NCBI GenBank assembly: GCA_041678045.1
Contig: JBAYOV010000014.1
Location: 1-64,000, forward strand
From: UBA2357 sp041678045
GTDB lineage: Bacteria; Pseudomonadota; Gammaproteobacteria; Burkholderiales; Rhodocyclaceae
Length of the DNA: 64,000 bases
Reading direction: 5' to 3'
Shown here: positions 52,121 to 61,746 of the stretch, one piece after another
Layout of the letters: each line of letters opens with the position of its first letter
Numbering within the stretch: the stretch's first letter is position 1
Notes under the pieces: generated by a model
Told to the model about the DNA's origin: nothing
Seen by the model: the letters and a program-made list of their open reading frames with translations, nothing else
Database searches by the model: none
Program-made: the position numbers and the translations under genes

Positions 52121-55100
52121 ACGACTCACTGGGCCTGGATTTCGTCGCCGACGACCGCCTCGCCGGCTTTCGGCTGCAGCGGCTGGAGGTGTTCAACTGG
52201 GGCACCTTCGATGCGCGGGTGTGGACGCTGGCGCTCGACGGACGCAACACGTTGCTCACCGGCGACATCGGTTCGGGCAAATCGACGCTGGTCGACGCAG
52301 TCACCACCTTGCTCGTACCGGCGCACCGCATCGCCTACAACAAGGCCGCCGGGGCGGATGCGCGCGAGCGCAGCCTGCGCTCCTACGTGCTCGGCCACTA
52401 CAAGTCCGAGCGTTCGGAGGCCGGTGGCAGCGCCCGCCCGGTGGCCTTGCGCGACCACAACCACTACTCGGTGATTCTCGGCGTGTTCCACAACGCCGGC
52501 TATGACCAGACGGTGACGCTCGCCCAGGTGTTCTGGATGAAGGACGCGCAAGGCCAGCCGGCGCGCTTTTACGCCGGCGCCGAGCGCGCGCTGTCGATCG
52601 CGGCCGATTTTGCCGGGTTCGGCAGCGACATCGTCGATCTGCGCAAGCGGCTCAAGCGCGATGGCGTGGACGTCTTCGACAGCTTCCCGCCCTATGGCGC
52701 GTGGTTCCGCCGCCGTTTCGGCATCGAGACTGATCAGGCGCTGGAGCTCTTTCACCAGACGGTGTCGATGAAATCGGTAGGCAATCTCACCGATTTCGTG
52801 CGCCAGCACATGCTCGAAGCCTTCGATGCCGACAGCCGCATCCAGGCGCTGATCGGGCACTTCGACGACCTCAACCGTGCCCACGAGGCAGTGCTCAAGG
52901 CCAAGGACCAGGTCGCGCGCCTCACTCCGCTGGTGGCCGACAGCGAGCGTCACGCCGCGTTGGCCGCCGAGATCGACGGCCTGCGTGCCTGCCGCGAGGC
53001 GCTGCGCGGCCATTTCGCCGGGCTCAAGCTCGGCCTGCTCGACCGCCGCCTGGCGTCCCTCACCGATGACCACCGCAAGCTCGATGCGCAGATCACCCGG
53101 TTCGAAGAGGCGCGCAGCAGCCAGCAGCAGGAAGAACGCGAACTGCGCCGTGCCATCGGCGACAACGGTGGCGACCGCCTCGCCCGGCTCGACGACGAGA
53201 TCGCCCGTGCCGAGGCCGAGCGCGCCCGGCGGCAGCGCAAGGCAGGATACTACGGCGAACTGGTCGAAGCGCTCGGTCTGCGGGCCGCCACCGACGAGGC
53301 CGGCTTCATCGCCCAGCGCGGCGAACTGGAGCGGGAGGCCGAACAGGCAGACCAGCGACACGCCGACGTGCAGAACCAGCTCACCGAACTCGGCGTCGAG
53401 ATGCGCCAAGGGCGCGATGCCCACGCTGCGCTGAGCGCCGAGATCGACGGCCTCAAGGCCCGACGCAGCAACATCGACCAGGCCCAGGTGGCGATGCGCG
53501 CCGCGCTGTGCGAGGCGCTCGCGCTGGATGAGGACGACATGCCCTTCGTCGGCGAGCTGATCCAGGTGCGCGAGGACGAGCGCGACTGGGAGGGCGCAGC
53601 CGAGCGCCTGCTGCGCAACTTCGGTTTGTCGTTGCTGGTGCCCGACCGCCATTACGCGGCGGTGGCCGACTGGGTGGACCGCACCCGTTTGCGCGGCCGG
53701 CTGGTGTATTTCCGCGTGCGCGACACCGCAGTGCGTGCCGCCGAGTTGCCGACGCTGCACCCGGATTCGCTGGTGCGCAAGCTCGCGCTGAAGCCGGACA
53801 CCCCGTTCTACGCCTGGCTGGAGCGCGAGATCGCGCACCGCTTCGACGTCGCCTGCTGCGCGGATGCCGCCCAGTTTCGCCGCGAGACGCGCGCGATCAC
53901 CCGCAACGGCCAGATCAAGTCGCCGGGCGAGCGCCACGAAAAGGACGATCGCCACCGCCTCGACGACCGTTCGCGCTACGTGCTGGGCTGGAGCAATGCC
54001 GCCAAGATCGCCGCGCTGGAGGCCCGCGCACGGGCCGAGGAGGCGCGCATCGCCGAACTGGGTGTGCGCATTGCCGCGCTGATGGCCGAGCAGGAACAGG
54101 CGCGGCAACGCCAGGCACGCTTTGCCCGCCTCGGTGAGTATCGCGATTTCAGCGAACTGGACTGGCAGCCGTGGGCGCGTGAGGTCGCCCGGCTGCAGGA
54201 GGAAAAGCGCCAGCTCGAAGCCACCTCCGACCTGCTGCGCGAACTCAATACACGTCTCGAAGCGCTGCTCGCCGGCCTGGCCGAACTCGAAGGCAAGCTT
54301 GACGCGAAGAAGAGCGAGCGCGCCAAGACCGAACAGAAGATCGCCGACCTGCAGAGCTTGCGCGAACAGACCCAGGCGGTGCTCGACGAATCCGACCCGG
54401 CCGTGCTCGCCGCGCATGGCGAGGCAATCGAGGCGCTGCGCACCGAGCTGCTGGGTGAGCACCTGTTCACGGTGGAGACCTGCGACAACCGCGAGAAGGA
54501 TTTGCGCGACGCCCTGCAGACCCGGATCGACACCGAGGACAAGCGCCTGGCGCGGCTGGCTGCCAAAATCGTGCAGGCCATGAGCGACTACAAGAACGCC
54601 TACCGCCTGGAAACCGATGAGGTCGACGCTGCGGTTGAGGCCGCCAACGACTACCGGCGAATGCTCGACCAGTTGCGGGGCGACGACCTGCCGCGCTTCG
54701 AGGCACGCTTCAAGCAGTTGCTCAACGAGAACACGATCAACGAGATCGCCAACTTCCAGAGCCAGCTCAACCGCGAGCGCGAGGATATCCGCGAGCGCAT
54801 CGGCCGCATCAACGACTCGCTGACCCGCATCGACTACAACCCGGGGCGCTACATCCTGCTCGAAGCCCAGCCCACCCAGGACGCCGAGATCCGCGACTTC
54901 CAGGCCGAACTGCGCGCCTGCACCGAGAACACGCTGACCGGCTCCGGTGACGCGCAATACTCCGAGGCCAAGTTCCTGCAGGTGCGCCACATCATCGAAC
55001 GTTTTCGCGGCCGCGAGGGCCAGACCGAAGCCGACCGCCGCTGGCGCGCCAAGGTCACCGACGTGCGCAGCTGGTTCGTGTTCGCCGCCTCCGAACGCTG

Positions 55101-55509
55101 GCGCGAGGACGACAGCGAGCACGAGCACTACTCCGACTCCGGCGGCAAGTCCGGCGGACAAAAGGAAAAGCTCGCCTACACCATTCTCGCCGCCAGCCTC
55201 GCCTACCAGTTCGGCCTGGAGTGGGGCGCGCTGCGCTCGCGCTCGTTCCGCTTCGTGGTCATCGACGAGGCCTTCGGCCGCGGCTCGGACGAATCCGCCG
55301 AGTACGGCCTGCGCCTGTTCGAACAGTTGCGGCTGCAACTGCTCATCGTCACGCCCTTGCAGAAGATCTACATCATCGAACCCTTCGTCGCCAGCGTCGG
55401 CTTCGTGCACAACGAGGGCGGCCGCGCCTCGCAACTGCGCAATCTGTCGATCGAGGAATACCGCGAGGAGAAACGCGCGCATGCGCAGGCGGTGGGTGCT
55501 GAATCATAG
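52117..55509 (+). CDS. jetC: Wadjet SMC-like ATPase JetC
   Basis: A 1130-residue SMC/MukB-type ATPase. Walker A is GDIGSGKST (about 49-57). Two long coiled-coil arms (about 250-470 and 620-900) flank a hinge-like region. The signature SGGKSGGQKEKLAYTI is near 1008-1023 and Walker B (FRFVVIDEAFGRG) near 1044. As in other Wadjet JetC proteins the C-terminal head contains the ABC signature, and JetC extrudes DNA loops to sense circular plasmids. The frame on the opposite strand is a shadow. jetD does not follow directly: 296 bases with a small ORF lie between. Confidence 0.93.
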   Translation: MNDSLGLDFVADDRLAGFRLQRLEVFNWGTFDARVWTLALDGRNTLLTGDIGSGKSTLVDAVTTLLVPAHRIAYNKAAGADARERSLRSYVLGHYKSERSEAGGSARPVALRDHNHYSVILGVFHNAGYDQTVTLAQVFWMKDAQGQPARFYAGAERALSIAADFAGFGSDIVDLRKRLKRDGVDVFDSFPPYGAWFRRRFGIETDQALELFHQTVSMKSVGNLTDFVRQHMLEAFDADSRIQALIGHFDDLNRAHEAVLKAKDQVARLTPLVADSERHAALAAEIDGLRACREALRGHFAGLKLGLLDRRLASLTDDHRKLDAQITRFEEARSSQQQEERELRRAIGDNGGDRLARLDDEIARAEAERARRQRKAGYYGELVEALGLRAATDEAGFIAQRGELEREAEQADQRHADVQNQLTELGVEMRQGRDAHAALSAEIDGLKARRSNIDQAQVAMRAALCEALALDEDDMPFVGELIQVREDERDWEGAAERLLRNFGLSLLVPDRHYAAVADWVDRTRLRGRLVYFRVRDTAVRAAELPTLHPDSLVRKLALKPDTPFYAWLEREIAHRFDVACCADAAQFRRETRAITRNGQIKSPGERHEKDDRHRLDDRSRYVLGWSNAAKIAALEARARAEEARIAELGVRIAALMAEQEQARQRQARFARLGEYRDFSELDWQPWAREVARLQEEKRQLEATSDLLRELNTRLEALLAGLAELEGKLDAKKSERAKTEQKIADLQSLREQTQAVLDESDPAVLAAHGEAIEALRTELLGEHLFTVETCDNREKDLRDALQTRIDTEDKRLARLAAKIVQAMSDYKNAYRLETDEVDAAVEAANDYRRMLDQLRGDDLPRFEARFKQLLNENTINEIANFQSQLNREREDIRERIGRINDSLTRIDYNPGRYILLEAQPTQDAEIRDFQAELRACTENTLTGSGDAQYSEAKFLQVRHIIERFRGREGQTEADRRWRAKVTDVRSWFVFAASERWREDDSEHEHYSDSGGKSGGQKEKLAYTILAASLAYQFGLEWGALRSRSFRFVVIDEAFGRGSDESAEYGLRLFEQLRLQLLIVTPLQKIYIIEPFVASVGFVHNEGGRASQLRNLSIEEYREEKRAHAQAVGAES

Positions 55510-55593
55510 CGGCCACGGATAAGCACCTGACCCGAGTTTTCTTTGAGCGTTGGTTAGCATACGATCAACGAATTTCATCCTTTGGGAGGCCTC

Positions 55594-55791
55594 ATGCAAA
55601 CCAATACCGGACCTGATGACAATGGAGGCGTGAAACAGGACAGACTGGGTAGTCTTATTGGTGCCTTCGCGGACGGCCCTGCCGATGGATCGATTGGGTT
55701 CAAGCAGGACTTCGTCGGCTACGTCGAGCAAAAGCATTGCGCCACACCGGGACCAGCAGGAAGTGCCGCGAGCCGATGTTCTGATAGCTGA
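55594..55791 (+). CDS. small ORF between jetC and jetD
   Basis: A 65-residue frame with a strong GGGAGG site before ATG 55594. The first 45 residues (NGGVKQDRLGSLIGAFADGP, DGSIGFKQDFVGYVEQKHCA) are well-behaved, acidic and Gly-rich; the last 15 are low-complexity. It lies in the slightly AT-richer jetC-jetD gap, where Wadjet loci normally have little space. No family is recognised. It could be a small antitoxin-like or accessory protein. Confidence 0.5.
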   Translation: MQTNTGPDDNGGVKQDRLGSLIGAFADGPADGSIGFKQDFVGYVEQKHCATPGPAGSAASRCSDS

Positions 55792-55805
55792 ACAATGATC
55801 GCGTA

Positions 55806-57071
55806 ATGGCCGATCGCCACGACTGGACTACCCCCGCACAGCTTCGCGCGCATACCGAGAAGCTGTGGGGTCAGGGCAAGTTGCTGGCTGCCTTGTGCGA
55901 TGCCGGTCCCGTGTTTCCTTTGCGCCTGCCGTTGAAGGGGCCGGACTCGCGCGCGCTGTCGGATGACTTCGCGGCGGTGCGGGCCTGGAGCGCAGCCTTG
56001 CTCGAAGCTGCGGCGGGGCAGGGGGGCGCCGGGTATCGTGTCGAACTGCGTGAAGTACGCCACCGCGTCATCGGCACCAACCGCCTGCCTGCCGCCGTCT
56101 GGCTGGACACGCCGGACGACGCCTTTGCGTTGATCGGCCGTCGTGCCGAGGCGCGGCGGTTTCGGTCGGTGCTTGCGCTGGTCGACGAGCGCGAGCCGGC
56201 GCTGCGCCCATGGATTGTCCGCCGTCCGCTCAAGACACTGGAGCTGGCCGCTACCGAGCCGCAGCCCGGCAGCTGGCCGCGTCTGCTCGACGTCGTCGCC
56301 TGGTTGCGCGCCAACCCACGCCCCGGGTGTTATCTGCGTCAGGTCGATCTGGCTGGCGTGGACACCAAGTTCATCGAGCAACACCAGGGGGTGCTGGCCG
56401 AACTGTTCGATCTCGCGCTGCCGCCGCAAGCGATCGAACCCGACGCCCGCGGGCAGGCCGGCTTTGCGCGCCGCTATGGTTTTCGAGACAAGCCGGAGCG
56501 GGTTCGGCTGCGCTTTCTCGACGCCGACGCATCCCCGCTGCCGCTGCTGTGCGATCAGGATCTCATGATCACTGCGGTTGACCTGGAGCGGTTGCACCCA
56601 CCCGTAAGGCGCGTCTTCATCACCGAGAACGAGGTGAACTTCCTGGCCTTCCCGTCAGTGCCCCGGGCGATCGTCGTATTCGGCGCCGGCTACGGCTGGG
56701 GCGCGCTCGCCCGCGCCGCCTGGTTGCATCGCTGCACCCTGCACTACTGGGGCGACATCGACACCCACGGCTTTGCCATTCTCGACAGCCTGCGCGCGCA
56801 TTTTCCGCACGCGGCCTCCTTCCTGATGGACCGACGCACCCTGATGGCCCACCAGCCTCAGTGGGGTGAGGAACCAGCCGACAAGCGCCACGACGCATCG
56901 CTGCACCGTCTCACGGATGAGGAAGCCACGCTCCATGACGATCTGCGCCACGATCGCATCCAGCCGCGCTTGCGCCTCGAACAGGAGCGCACAGGCTATC
57001 GCTGGCTGTGCGAGGCGCTGGCAACCCTGGGCGTCGGGCCTGACGATCAGGCAGACGCCCTGCGGTCATGA
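55806..57071 (+). CDS. jetD: Wadjet nuclease subunit JetD (DUF3322/DUF2220)
   Basis: A 421-residue protein with the N-terminal DUF3322 region (about 1-190) and the C-terminal DUF2220 Toprim-like nuclease. The metal site is clear: ITENEVNFLAFP near 272 and HYWGDIDTHGFAIL near 314, with a downstream Glu/Asp (DRRTL). JetD cleaves the plasmid trapped by JetABC. The start is ATG 55806, 14 bases after the small ORF stop. The gene completes a type I Wadjet operon. Confidence 0.9.
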   Translation: MADRHDWTTPAQLRAHTEKLWGQGKLLAALCDAGPVFPLRLPLKGPDSRALSDDFAAVRAWSAALLEAAAGQGGAGYRVELREVRHRVIGTNRLPAAVWLDTPDDAFALIGRRAEARRFRSVLALVDEREPALRPWIVRRPLKTLELAATEPQPGSWPRLLDVVAWLRANPRPGCYLRQVDLAGVDTKFIEQHQGVLAELFDLALPPQAIEPDARGQAGFARRYGFRDKPERVRLRFLDADASPLPLLCDQDLMITAVDLERLHPPVRRVFITENEVNFLAFPSVPRAIVVFGAGYGWGALARAAWLHRCTLHYWGDIDTHGFAILDSLRAHFPHAASFLMDRRTLMAHQPQWGEEPADKRHDASLHRLTDEEATLHDDLRHDRIQPRLRLEQERTGYRWLCEALATLGVGPDDQADALRS

Positions 57072-57099
57072 CTTCGGGCATGCCGTTTCCCCCGCCGGG

Positions 57100-58686
57100 T
57101 CAGAGCAGCCCCTCTATCGGCAGGATCGCAAGGAAGCGGACAAGGCCCCGTTTCAGGATGCCGGTCTCGGGCTCCGCATCGTGGCGGATCTCCTGTCCGT
57201 CGCGGCGCTCGATCCAGTAGAGCTTGCCGGCCTCGGACAGGCGGACTTCGTACGCAATCCCGGCAACCGTCTGGTTGAAGAATTCATCGATCCGGCGCGC
57301 CATGTCCGGGCTTTCGATGACGAAACCGAGCTCCGTGTTGAGCAGCGCCGACCGTGGGTCGAAGTTGAATGAGCCCACGAACACGCGCGCATCGTCGACG
57401 GCAAAGGTCTTGGCATGCAGGCTGGATCCGGAACTGCCGAAAGGCCCGGCATCCGGATGGCGCTCGCCCGCACCGGCCGTCCGGCGCAACTCGTAGAGCC
57501 TGACCCCCGCAGCGAGCAGCGCCTTGCGCCGTTTCGCGTACCCGGCATGAACGGCTGCAACATCGGTGGCATCGAGCGAGTTGGTCAGTATCCGCAGCGT
57601 CACGCCCGCCCGGACCATCTTCGAGAAGACCTCCACGCCGGCTGCGGTGGGCACGAAGTACGGAGAAATCAGTTCGACGGTGTAGGCGGGCCGCCCCAGG
57701 ATCTCGTTCAACTGGTAGATCAGCAAGCCGGTGGACGCTGCCTTGCCCAGGCCTTTGGCGGGATCGTCGCTGACCATCCGGGCAGGCGCCCATTCGACAG
57801 CGAGCTCGCCCTCGAGGAACTCAGCCATGAATCCGGAGTCCCGGATCGCCCGCGCATACCCGGCAGCGGCTTCGGAACCGGCCATGCTTCGAGCGGCGGC
57901 TCCGAATTGCTGCAAGGCCGCGGCATCCACCTCCGGAAGAATCAGCGAAACCGGGTAGGACGACTCGCTGGCCCAGTAACGGTCGAAATCCGCGGACACA
58001 TCGTCGACCACCGTGCCCATCGCGAGAACGTCGAGATCGGCGAACAGAACCGGCCCGCCCGCTCCGAAGTACTCGTCGCCCACGTTGCGCCCGCCGATGA
58101 TCGTCGCCTGATTGTCTGCCGTGAACGACTTGTTGTGCATGCGGCGATTGACCCGCCTGAAATCGGTGAGAAAGCCGATGGCCTTCGGCCTGCGCACCAC
58201 GAACGGGTTGAACAGGCGGATCTCGATGTTCGGATGGGTATCCAGGGCCGCCAGTTCCGTATCCAGGCCGGCCGTGCCGTTGTCATCCAGCAGAAGCCGG
58301 ACACGCACGCCCCGATCCGCCGCGACGCGCAGTTCCTCGAGAAGCATCGTCCCGGTGATGTCGCGGCGCCAGATGTAGTACTGGACATCGAGCGTCTTCT
58401 GCGCGAACCGTGCCAGGAGTGCGCGGGCCGCGAAGGCGGCGTGGGCGTCGAGCAGCGAATAGATGCCGCTCTTGCCCGGATGCGCTGCAGCGCGCGGCGC
58501 AATGGCGCGGCCCAAAGCCGTACTCCTGCCCTCGGTCGGACTCAAGGCAGCGCTGGTGCTGCGCCCCTTCAGTGGCGGCAGCGAGCAGCCGGCCAGCGAG
58601 ACGGTGAACAAGACGGCGAGCAGGCACGAAGCAAGACCGCCCGTTCGCAAAAGACCGCGTCCCGGCAATCGGCGAACAGCCGTCAT
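57100..58686 (-). CDS. phospholipase D-family lipoprotein (cardiolipin synthase-like)
   Basis: A 528-residue PLD-superfamily protein with two HKD motifs: RMHNKSFTADNQATIIGGRN in the first half and LHAKTFAVDDARVFVGSFN in the second. The N-terminus has a lipoprotein signal ending in SLAGC. Such proteins make or remodel cardiolipin or cleave phospholipids; the lipobox places it in the periplasm or outer membrane, unlike ClsA. The start overlaps the upstream ftsH stop by ATGA (58683-58686), so the two are coupled. Confidence 0.85.
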   Translation of the reverse strand: MTAVRRLPGRGLLRTGGLASCLLAVLFTVSLAGCSLPPLKGRSTSAALSPTEGRSTALGRAIAPRAAAHPGKSGIYSLLDAHAAFAARALLARFAQKTLDVQYYIWRRDITGTMLLEELRVAADRGVRVRLLLDDNGTAGLDTELAALDTHPNIEIRLFNPFVVRRPKAIGFLTDFRRVNRRMHNKSFTADNQATIIGGRNVGDEYFGAGGPVLFADLDVLAMGTVVDDVSADFDRYWASESSYPVSLILPEVDAAALQQFGAAARSMAGSEAAAGYARAIRDSGFMAEFLEGELAVEWAPARMVSDDPAKGLGKAASTGLLIYQLNEILGRPAYTVELISPYFVPTAAGVEVFSKMVRAGVTLRILTNSLDATDVAAVHAGYAKRRKALLAAGVRLYELRRTAGAGERHPDAGPFGSSGSSLHAKTFAVDDARVFVGSFNFDPRSALLNTELGFVIESPDMARRIDEFFNQTVAGIAYEVRLSEAGKLYWIERRDGQEIRHDAEPETGILKRGLVRFLAILPIEGLL

Positions 58687-60647
58687 ACCGGACGATCGGG
58701 CAGTGCCGGCGCCGGCGGCAGGCCGCTTGCATCGAGAATTTCCTGCTCGTCCAGCGACTCCTCTTTCAGCAGCGCCACGACAAGCGCATCCAGCGCGCTG
58801 CGATGCTCGCGGAGCAGGCGCTTGGCGTCTTCATGGCATTCGTGGATGATGCGGCCCACCTCCATGTCGATCAGCTTCGCTGTCTCGTCACTGTAGGGCT
58901 TTTCACCCATGAATCCGCCGCCCTGGCCGGTCCAGCTGTTCTGGCGCGGCGCGAGCTGGACCATGCCGAGCTTGTCGCTCATGCCCCAGCGCGTCACCAT
59001 CTGGCGGGCCAGGCCTGTTGCCTGTTCGATATCGTTCTCGGCTCCGGTCGTCTTCGTGCCGTAGACCACTTCTTCGGCCGCACGGCCGCCCAGCATGCCG
59101 ACGATCCGGGCGCGCAGATAGGCTTCCGGATAGTTGTAGCGGTCGGTCTGCGGCCTCTGATAGGTCACGCCGAGCGCCTGCCCGCGCGGCACGATGGTGA
59201 CGCGATGGACCGGATCGGCGCCGGGCACGACCAGGCCGAGGATCGCGTGCCCGCCCTCGTGATAGGCCACGCGCTCCTTGTCCGCCTCGCTCAGGATGAT
59301 CGGGCGTTCCGGCCCGAGCACGATCTTTTCGAGCGCATCGATGAAGTCCTTGTGGTGCACCTGGTCCTGTTGCCGCCGCGCCGCCAGCAGCGCCGCCTCG
59401 TTGACGAGGTTCCTGATGTCGGCGCCGGACACCCCCGGCGTGGTCTGGGCAATGTCACCCAGGTCGACGTCGTCGGCCAGCGGCACCTTGCGCGTATGGA
59501 CCTTGAAGATCGCCTCGCGGCCGGCCTTGTCCGGCAGGTTGACGACCACACGGCGGTCGAACCGGCCGGCACGCAGCAGCGCCTTGTCGAGCACGTCGGG
59601 CTGGTTGGTCGCGGCCAGCACGATCACCCCTTCACGGCTCGAAAAGCCGTCCATCTCGGTCAGGATCTGGTTGAGCGTCTGCTCCTGCTCGCTGGCACCG
59701 CCGAGCACCGCCTGACCGCGGGCGCGGCCGATCGAATCGATCTCGTCGATGAAGATGATGGCCGGGGCATGCTTGCGCGCCTCCTTGAACAGATCGCGCA
59801 CGCGCGCCGCCCCCACGCCGACGATCATCTCGACGAATTCCGACCCGCTCATCGAAAAGAACGGCACTTCCGCCTCGCCCGCCACGGCGCGGGCCAGCAG
59901 CGTCTTGCCGGTACCGGGCGCACCGACCAGCAGCACCCCCTTGGGGGCAGCACCGCCGAGACGCGTGTACTTCTCCGGATTCTTGAGGAAATCGACGATC
60001 TCGACCAGCTCGTTCTCGGCTTCATCGATACCGGCGACGTCTTCGAAGGTGACCCGGGTTTCGGTCTCCTTGTCGAAGCGCCGCGCAGTGCTCTTGCCCA
60101 GGCCCCCGAAGTTGCCGAACATCCCGCCGCCCTGTCTTGCGGCACGGCGGAACAGCCACACGTAGATGCCGATGATCAGCAGCGCCGGGCCGAAGGCCGA
60201 GAGCAGTGACAGCAGCGGATTGGACTGGGTCTGGATCGGCGTGGCCCGGATGTCGACGCCACGCTCGATCAGCTCGGTTTCGAGGCCCGGGTCGACGAAC
60301 AGCGGCAGGATCGTCGTGAAGTTCTCGATGGCACGCGGCTCGGAAACTGCCTGGCCTTTCTCCGCCGGCGGTGTCCACTGCACCACCGACTTGAACTTGC
60401 CCTCGATCGATTCCCCCCGCGTATGGATTGCCTCGACATTGTCCCTGGCCAGTTCGGCCCTGAACACCGTGTAGGAAATCGGCTCCGGTCCCTGCTGCCC
60501 CGGGAAGAACAGGCTCACGATGAAATAGTTGGCGAGCAGCAGCAGGATGAATCCCGCCCAGTTCCTGCGCGGCGGCAGGGAACTGCCGGCAGCTTCCTTG
60601 CCCGACCCGCTTGGGTTCGAGTCTGTTCTGACGTCTCTGTTCGGCAT
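58683..60647 (-). CDS. ftsH: ATP-dependent zinc metalloprotease FtsH (accessory copy)
   Basis: A 654-residue membrane protease. An N-terminal helix (AGFILLLLANYFIVSLFFPG), a periplasmic domain and a second helix (ALLIIGIYVWLFRRA) lead to the AAA module with Walker A GAPGTGKT near 241-248, Walker B IIFIDEID and SRH. The zinc site is HEGGH at 463-467. The start is ATG 60647; the upstream leader of the longer frame is not homologous. The neighbours are not the rlmE-ftsH-folP-glmM set of the housekeeping copy, which suggests an additional stress-type FtsH. Confidence 0.9.
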   Translation of the reverse strand: MPNRDVRTDSNPSGSGKEAAGSSLPPRRNWAGFILLLLANYFIVSLFFPGQQGPEPISYTVFRAELARDNVEAIHTRGESIEGKFKSVVQWTPPAEKGQAVSEPRAIENFTTILPLFVDPGLETELIERGVDIRATPIQTQSNPLLSLLSAFGPALLIIGIYVWLFRRAARQGGGMFGNFGGLGKSTARRFDKETETRVTFEDVAGIDEAENELVEIVDFLKNPEKYTRLGGAAPKGVLLVGAPGTGKTLLARAVAGEAEVPFFSMSGSEFVEMIVGVGAARVRDLFKEARKHAPAIIFIDEIDSIGRARGQAVLGGASEQEQTLNQILTEMDGFSSREGVIVLAATNQPDVLDKALLRAGRFDRRVVVNLPDKAGREAIFKVHTRKVPLADDVDLGDIAQTTPGVSGADIRNLVNEAALLAARRQQDQVHHKDFIDALEKIVLGPERPIILSEADKERVAYHEGGHAILGLVVPGADPVHRVTIVPRGQALGVTYQRPQTDRYNYPEAYLRARIVGMLGGRAAEEVVYGTKTTGAENDIEQATGLARQMVTRWGMSDKLGMVQLAPRQNSWTGQGGGFMGEKPYSDETAKLIDMEVGRIIHECHEDAKRLLREHRSALDALVVALLKEESLDEQEILDASGLPPAPALPDRPV

Positions 60648-60742
60648 GTTCACGCGCTCCGTCGGGGAATCACCGGCACCTGCAAGCTGTGCACGGATGT
60701 AGCGCATTCTGTACCAGTTACCCGGATGCCTGCTGCCCCGCC

Positions 60743-61657
60743 TTACGTGTCCGAACCGGTCAGGCGCTTCTCGAACCAGTGGTCGGCGTACGGATTCGTG
60801 TTGTACGCAGGGATCTCGCGATAGCCGTTGCGCGCGTACAGCCCGCGCGCCTCGACGAGCTTGCGGTTCGTATCGAGCTGAACAACCTGCACGCCGGCCT
60901 GCCTCGCCTGCTTCTCCAGGGCATCCAGCAAGCGCTGCGCAACCCCGATGCCGCGCGCGGACTTCGCAACCCACATGCGCTTGATCTCGCCGTAGCCGCT
61001 GCCCCCGATCTTCAATGCCCCGCAACCGATCGGCACACCGTCGAGGCGCGCCACGAGAAGCCAGCCCGACGGCGGCACCAGATCGTCCGGCCTGGCCGCG
61101 AGGTAGCTCTGCGGGTCGAAGCCCTCATCGAATCGTTCCTGCAGTTCAGTGTAGTAGGCGCGCAGGCAATCTTCCGACTCCTGGCCGAAGGGGTCGACGA
61201 CTTCGATGGTGACCGCCGATGCCCGGAACAAGCGCTCGATCTCGGTCATCGCCGCAAGCAGGCGCTCGCGCTGAGCGGGGCTGAGCGGCTCGAGCAGCGA
61301 GGCGGCCATGTCCTTCGAACGCCGATCGAGCATCGCCCATGCCCTTTTGCCCCTCGCGGCCAGCGTCACCCGGCGCACGCGCCCGTCATCGGGATCGCGC
61401 CCGGTGGTGATCAGCTTCTGCGCTTCGAGCGCACGGAGCATGCGGCTGAGATAGCCCGAGTCCAGAGCAAGGCGTTCGCGCAAGTCGCGCACCGTGGCGC
61501 CATCCTTGCCGATCTCGAAAAGCAGGCGTGCTTCGCCGAGCGGGCGGCCGGTGCCCAGGTAGTCTTCGCCCAGGGCGCCGATGCGGCGGGTGACGGTCCG
61601 ATTGAAGCGGCGGACCCGGGAAAGCGTATCGTCGTCCGAGAGTGTGCCGTCGTCCAT
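60743..61657 (-). CDS. MarR-type regulator fused to a GNAT acetyltransferase
   Basis: A 304-residue two-domain protein. Residues about 1-150 are a MarR winged helix (LRERLALDSGYLSRMLRALE, ITTGRDPDDGRVRRVTLAAR). Residues about 150-304 are a GNAT domain (IKRMWVAKSARGIGVAQRLL, with the acetyl-CoA loop, and ARNGYREIPAYNTNPYADHW). This fusion is a known architecture. A perfect dyad in its promoter (61681-61694) suggests autoregulation. It is first in a co-directional run with ftsH (95 bases downstream) and the PLD-family gene. Confidence 0.85.
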   Translation of the reverse strand: MDDGTLSDDDTLSRVRRFNRTVTRRIGALGEDYLGTGRPLGEARLLFEIGKDGATVRDLRERLALDSGYLSRMLRALEAQKLITTGRDPDDGRVRRVTLAARGKRAWAMLDRRSKDMAASLLEPLSPAQRERLLAAMTEIERLFRASAVTIEVVDPFGQESEDCLRAYYTELQERFDEGFDPQSYLAARPDDLVPPSGWLLVARLDGVPIGCGALKIGGSGYGEIKRMWVAKSARGIGVAQRLLDALEKQARQAGVQVVQLDTNRKLVEARGLYARNGYREIPAYNTNPYADHWFEKRLTGSDT

Positions 61658-61680
61658 TTGCCTGTATCGTTGTCTTTTAT

Positions 61681-61694
61681 CTGACTTTAGTCAG
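61681..61694. promoter_or_regulatory. perfect dyad, likely MarR operator
   Basis: CTGACTTTAGTCAG is a 6-bp perfect inverted repeat with a 2-bp centre, lying 24 bases upstream of the MarR-GNAT start and just 5' of the degraded TA sequence. It overlaps the likely promoter. It is a good candidate for binding of the regulator. Confidence 0.6.
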
Positions 61695-61746
61695 GCAAAA
61701 GGATACTGTCAATCCGGCGACCCGTCGGCGGCCATCGGGACGTTCA

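Noticed and set aside
52126..55482. 1118-codon open frame opposite jetC
   Set aside because: Antisense shadow of the SMC coiled coils; Ala/Leu/Val/Gly-rich with no domain.
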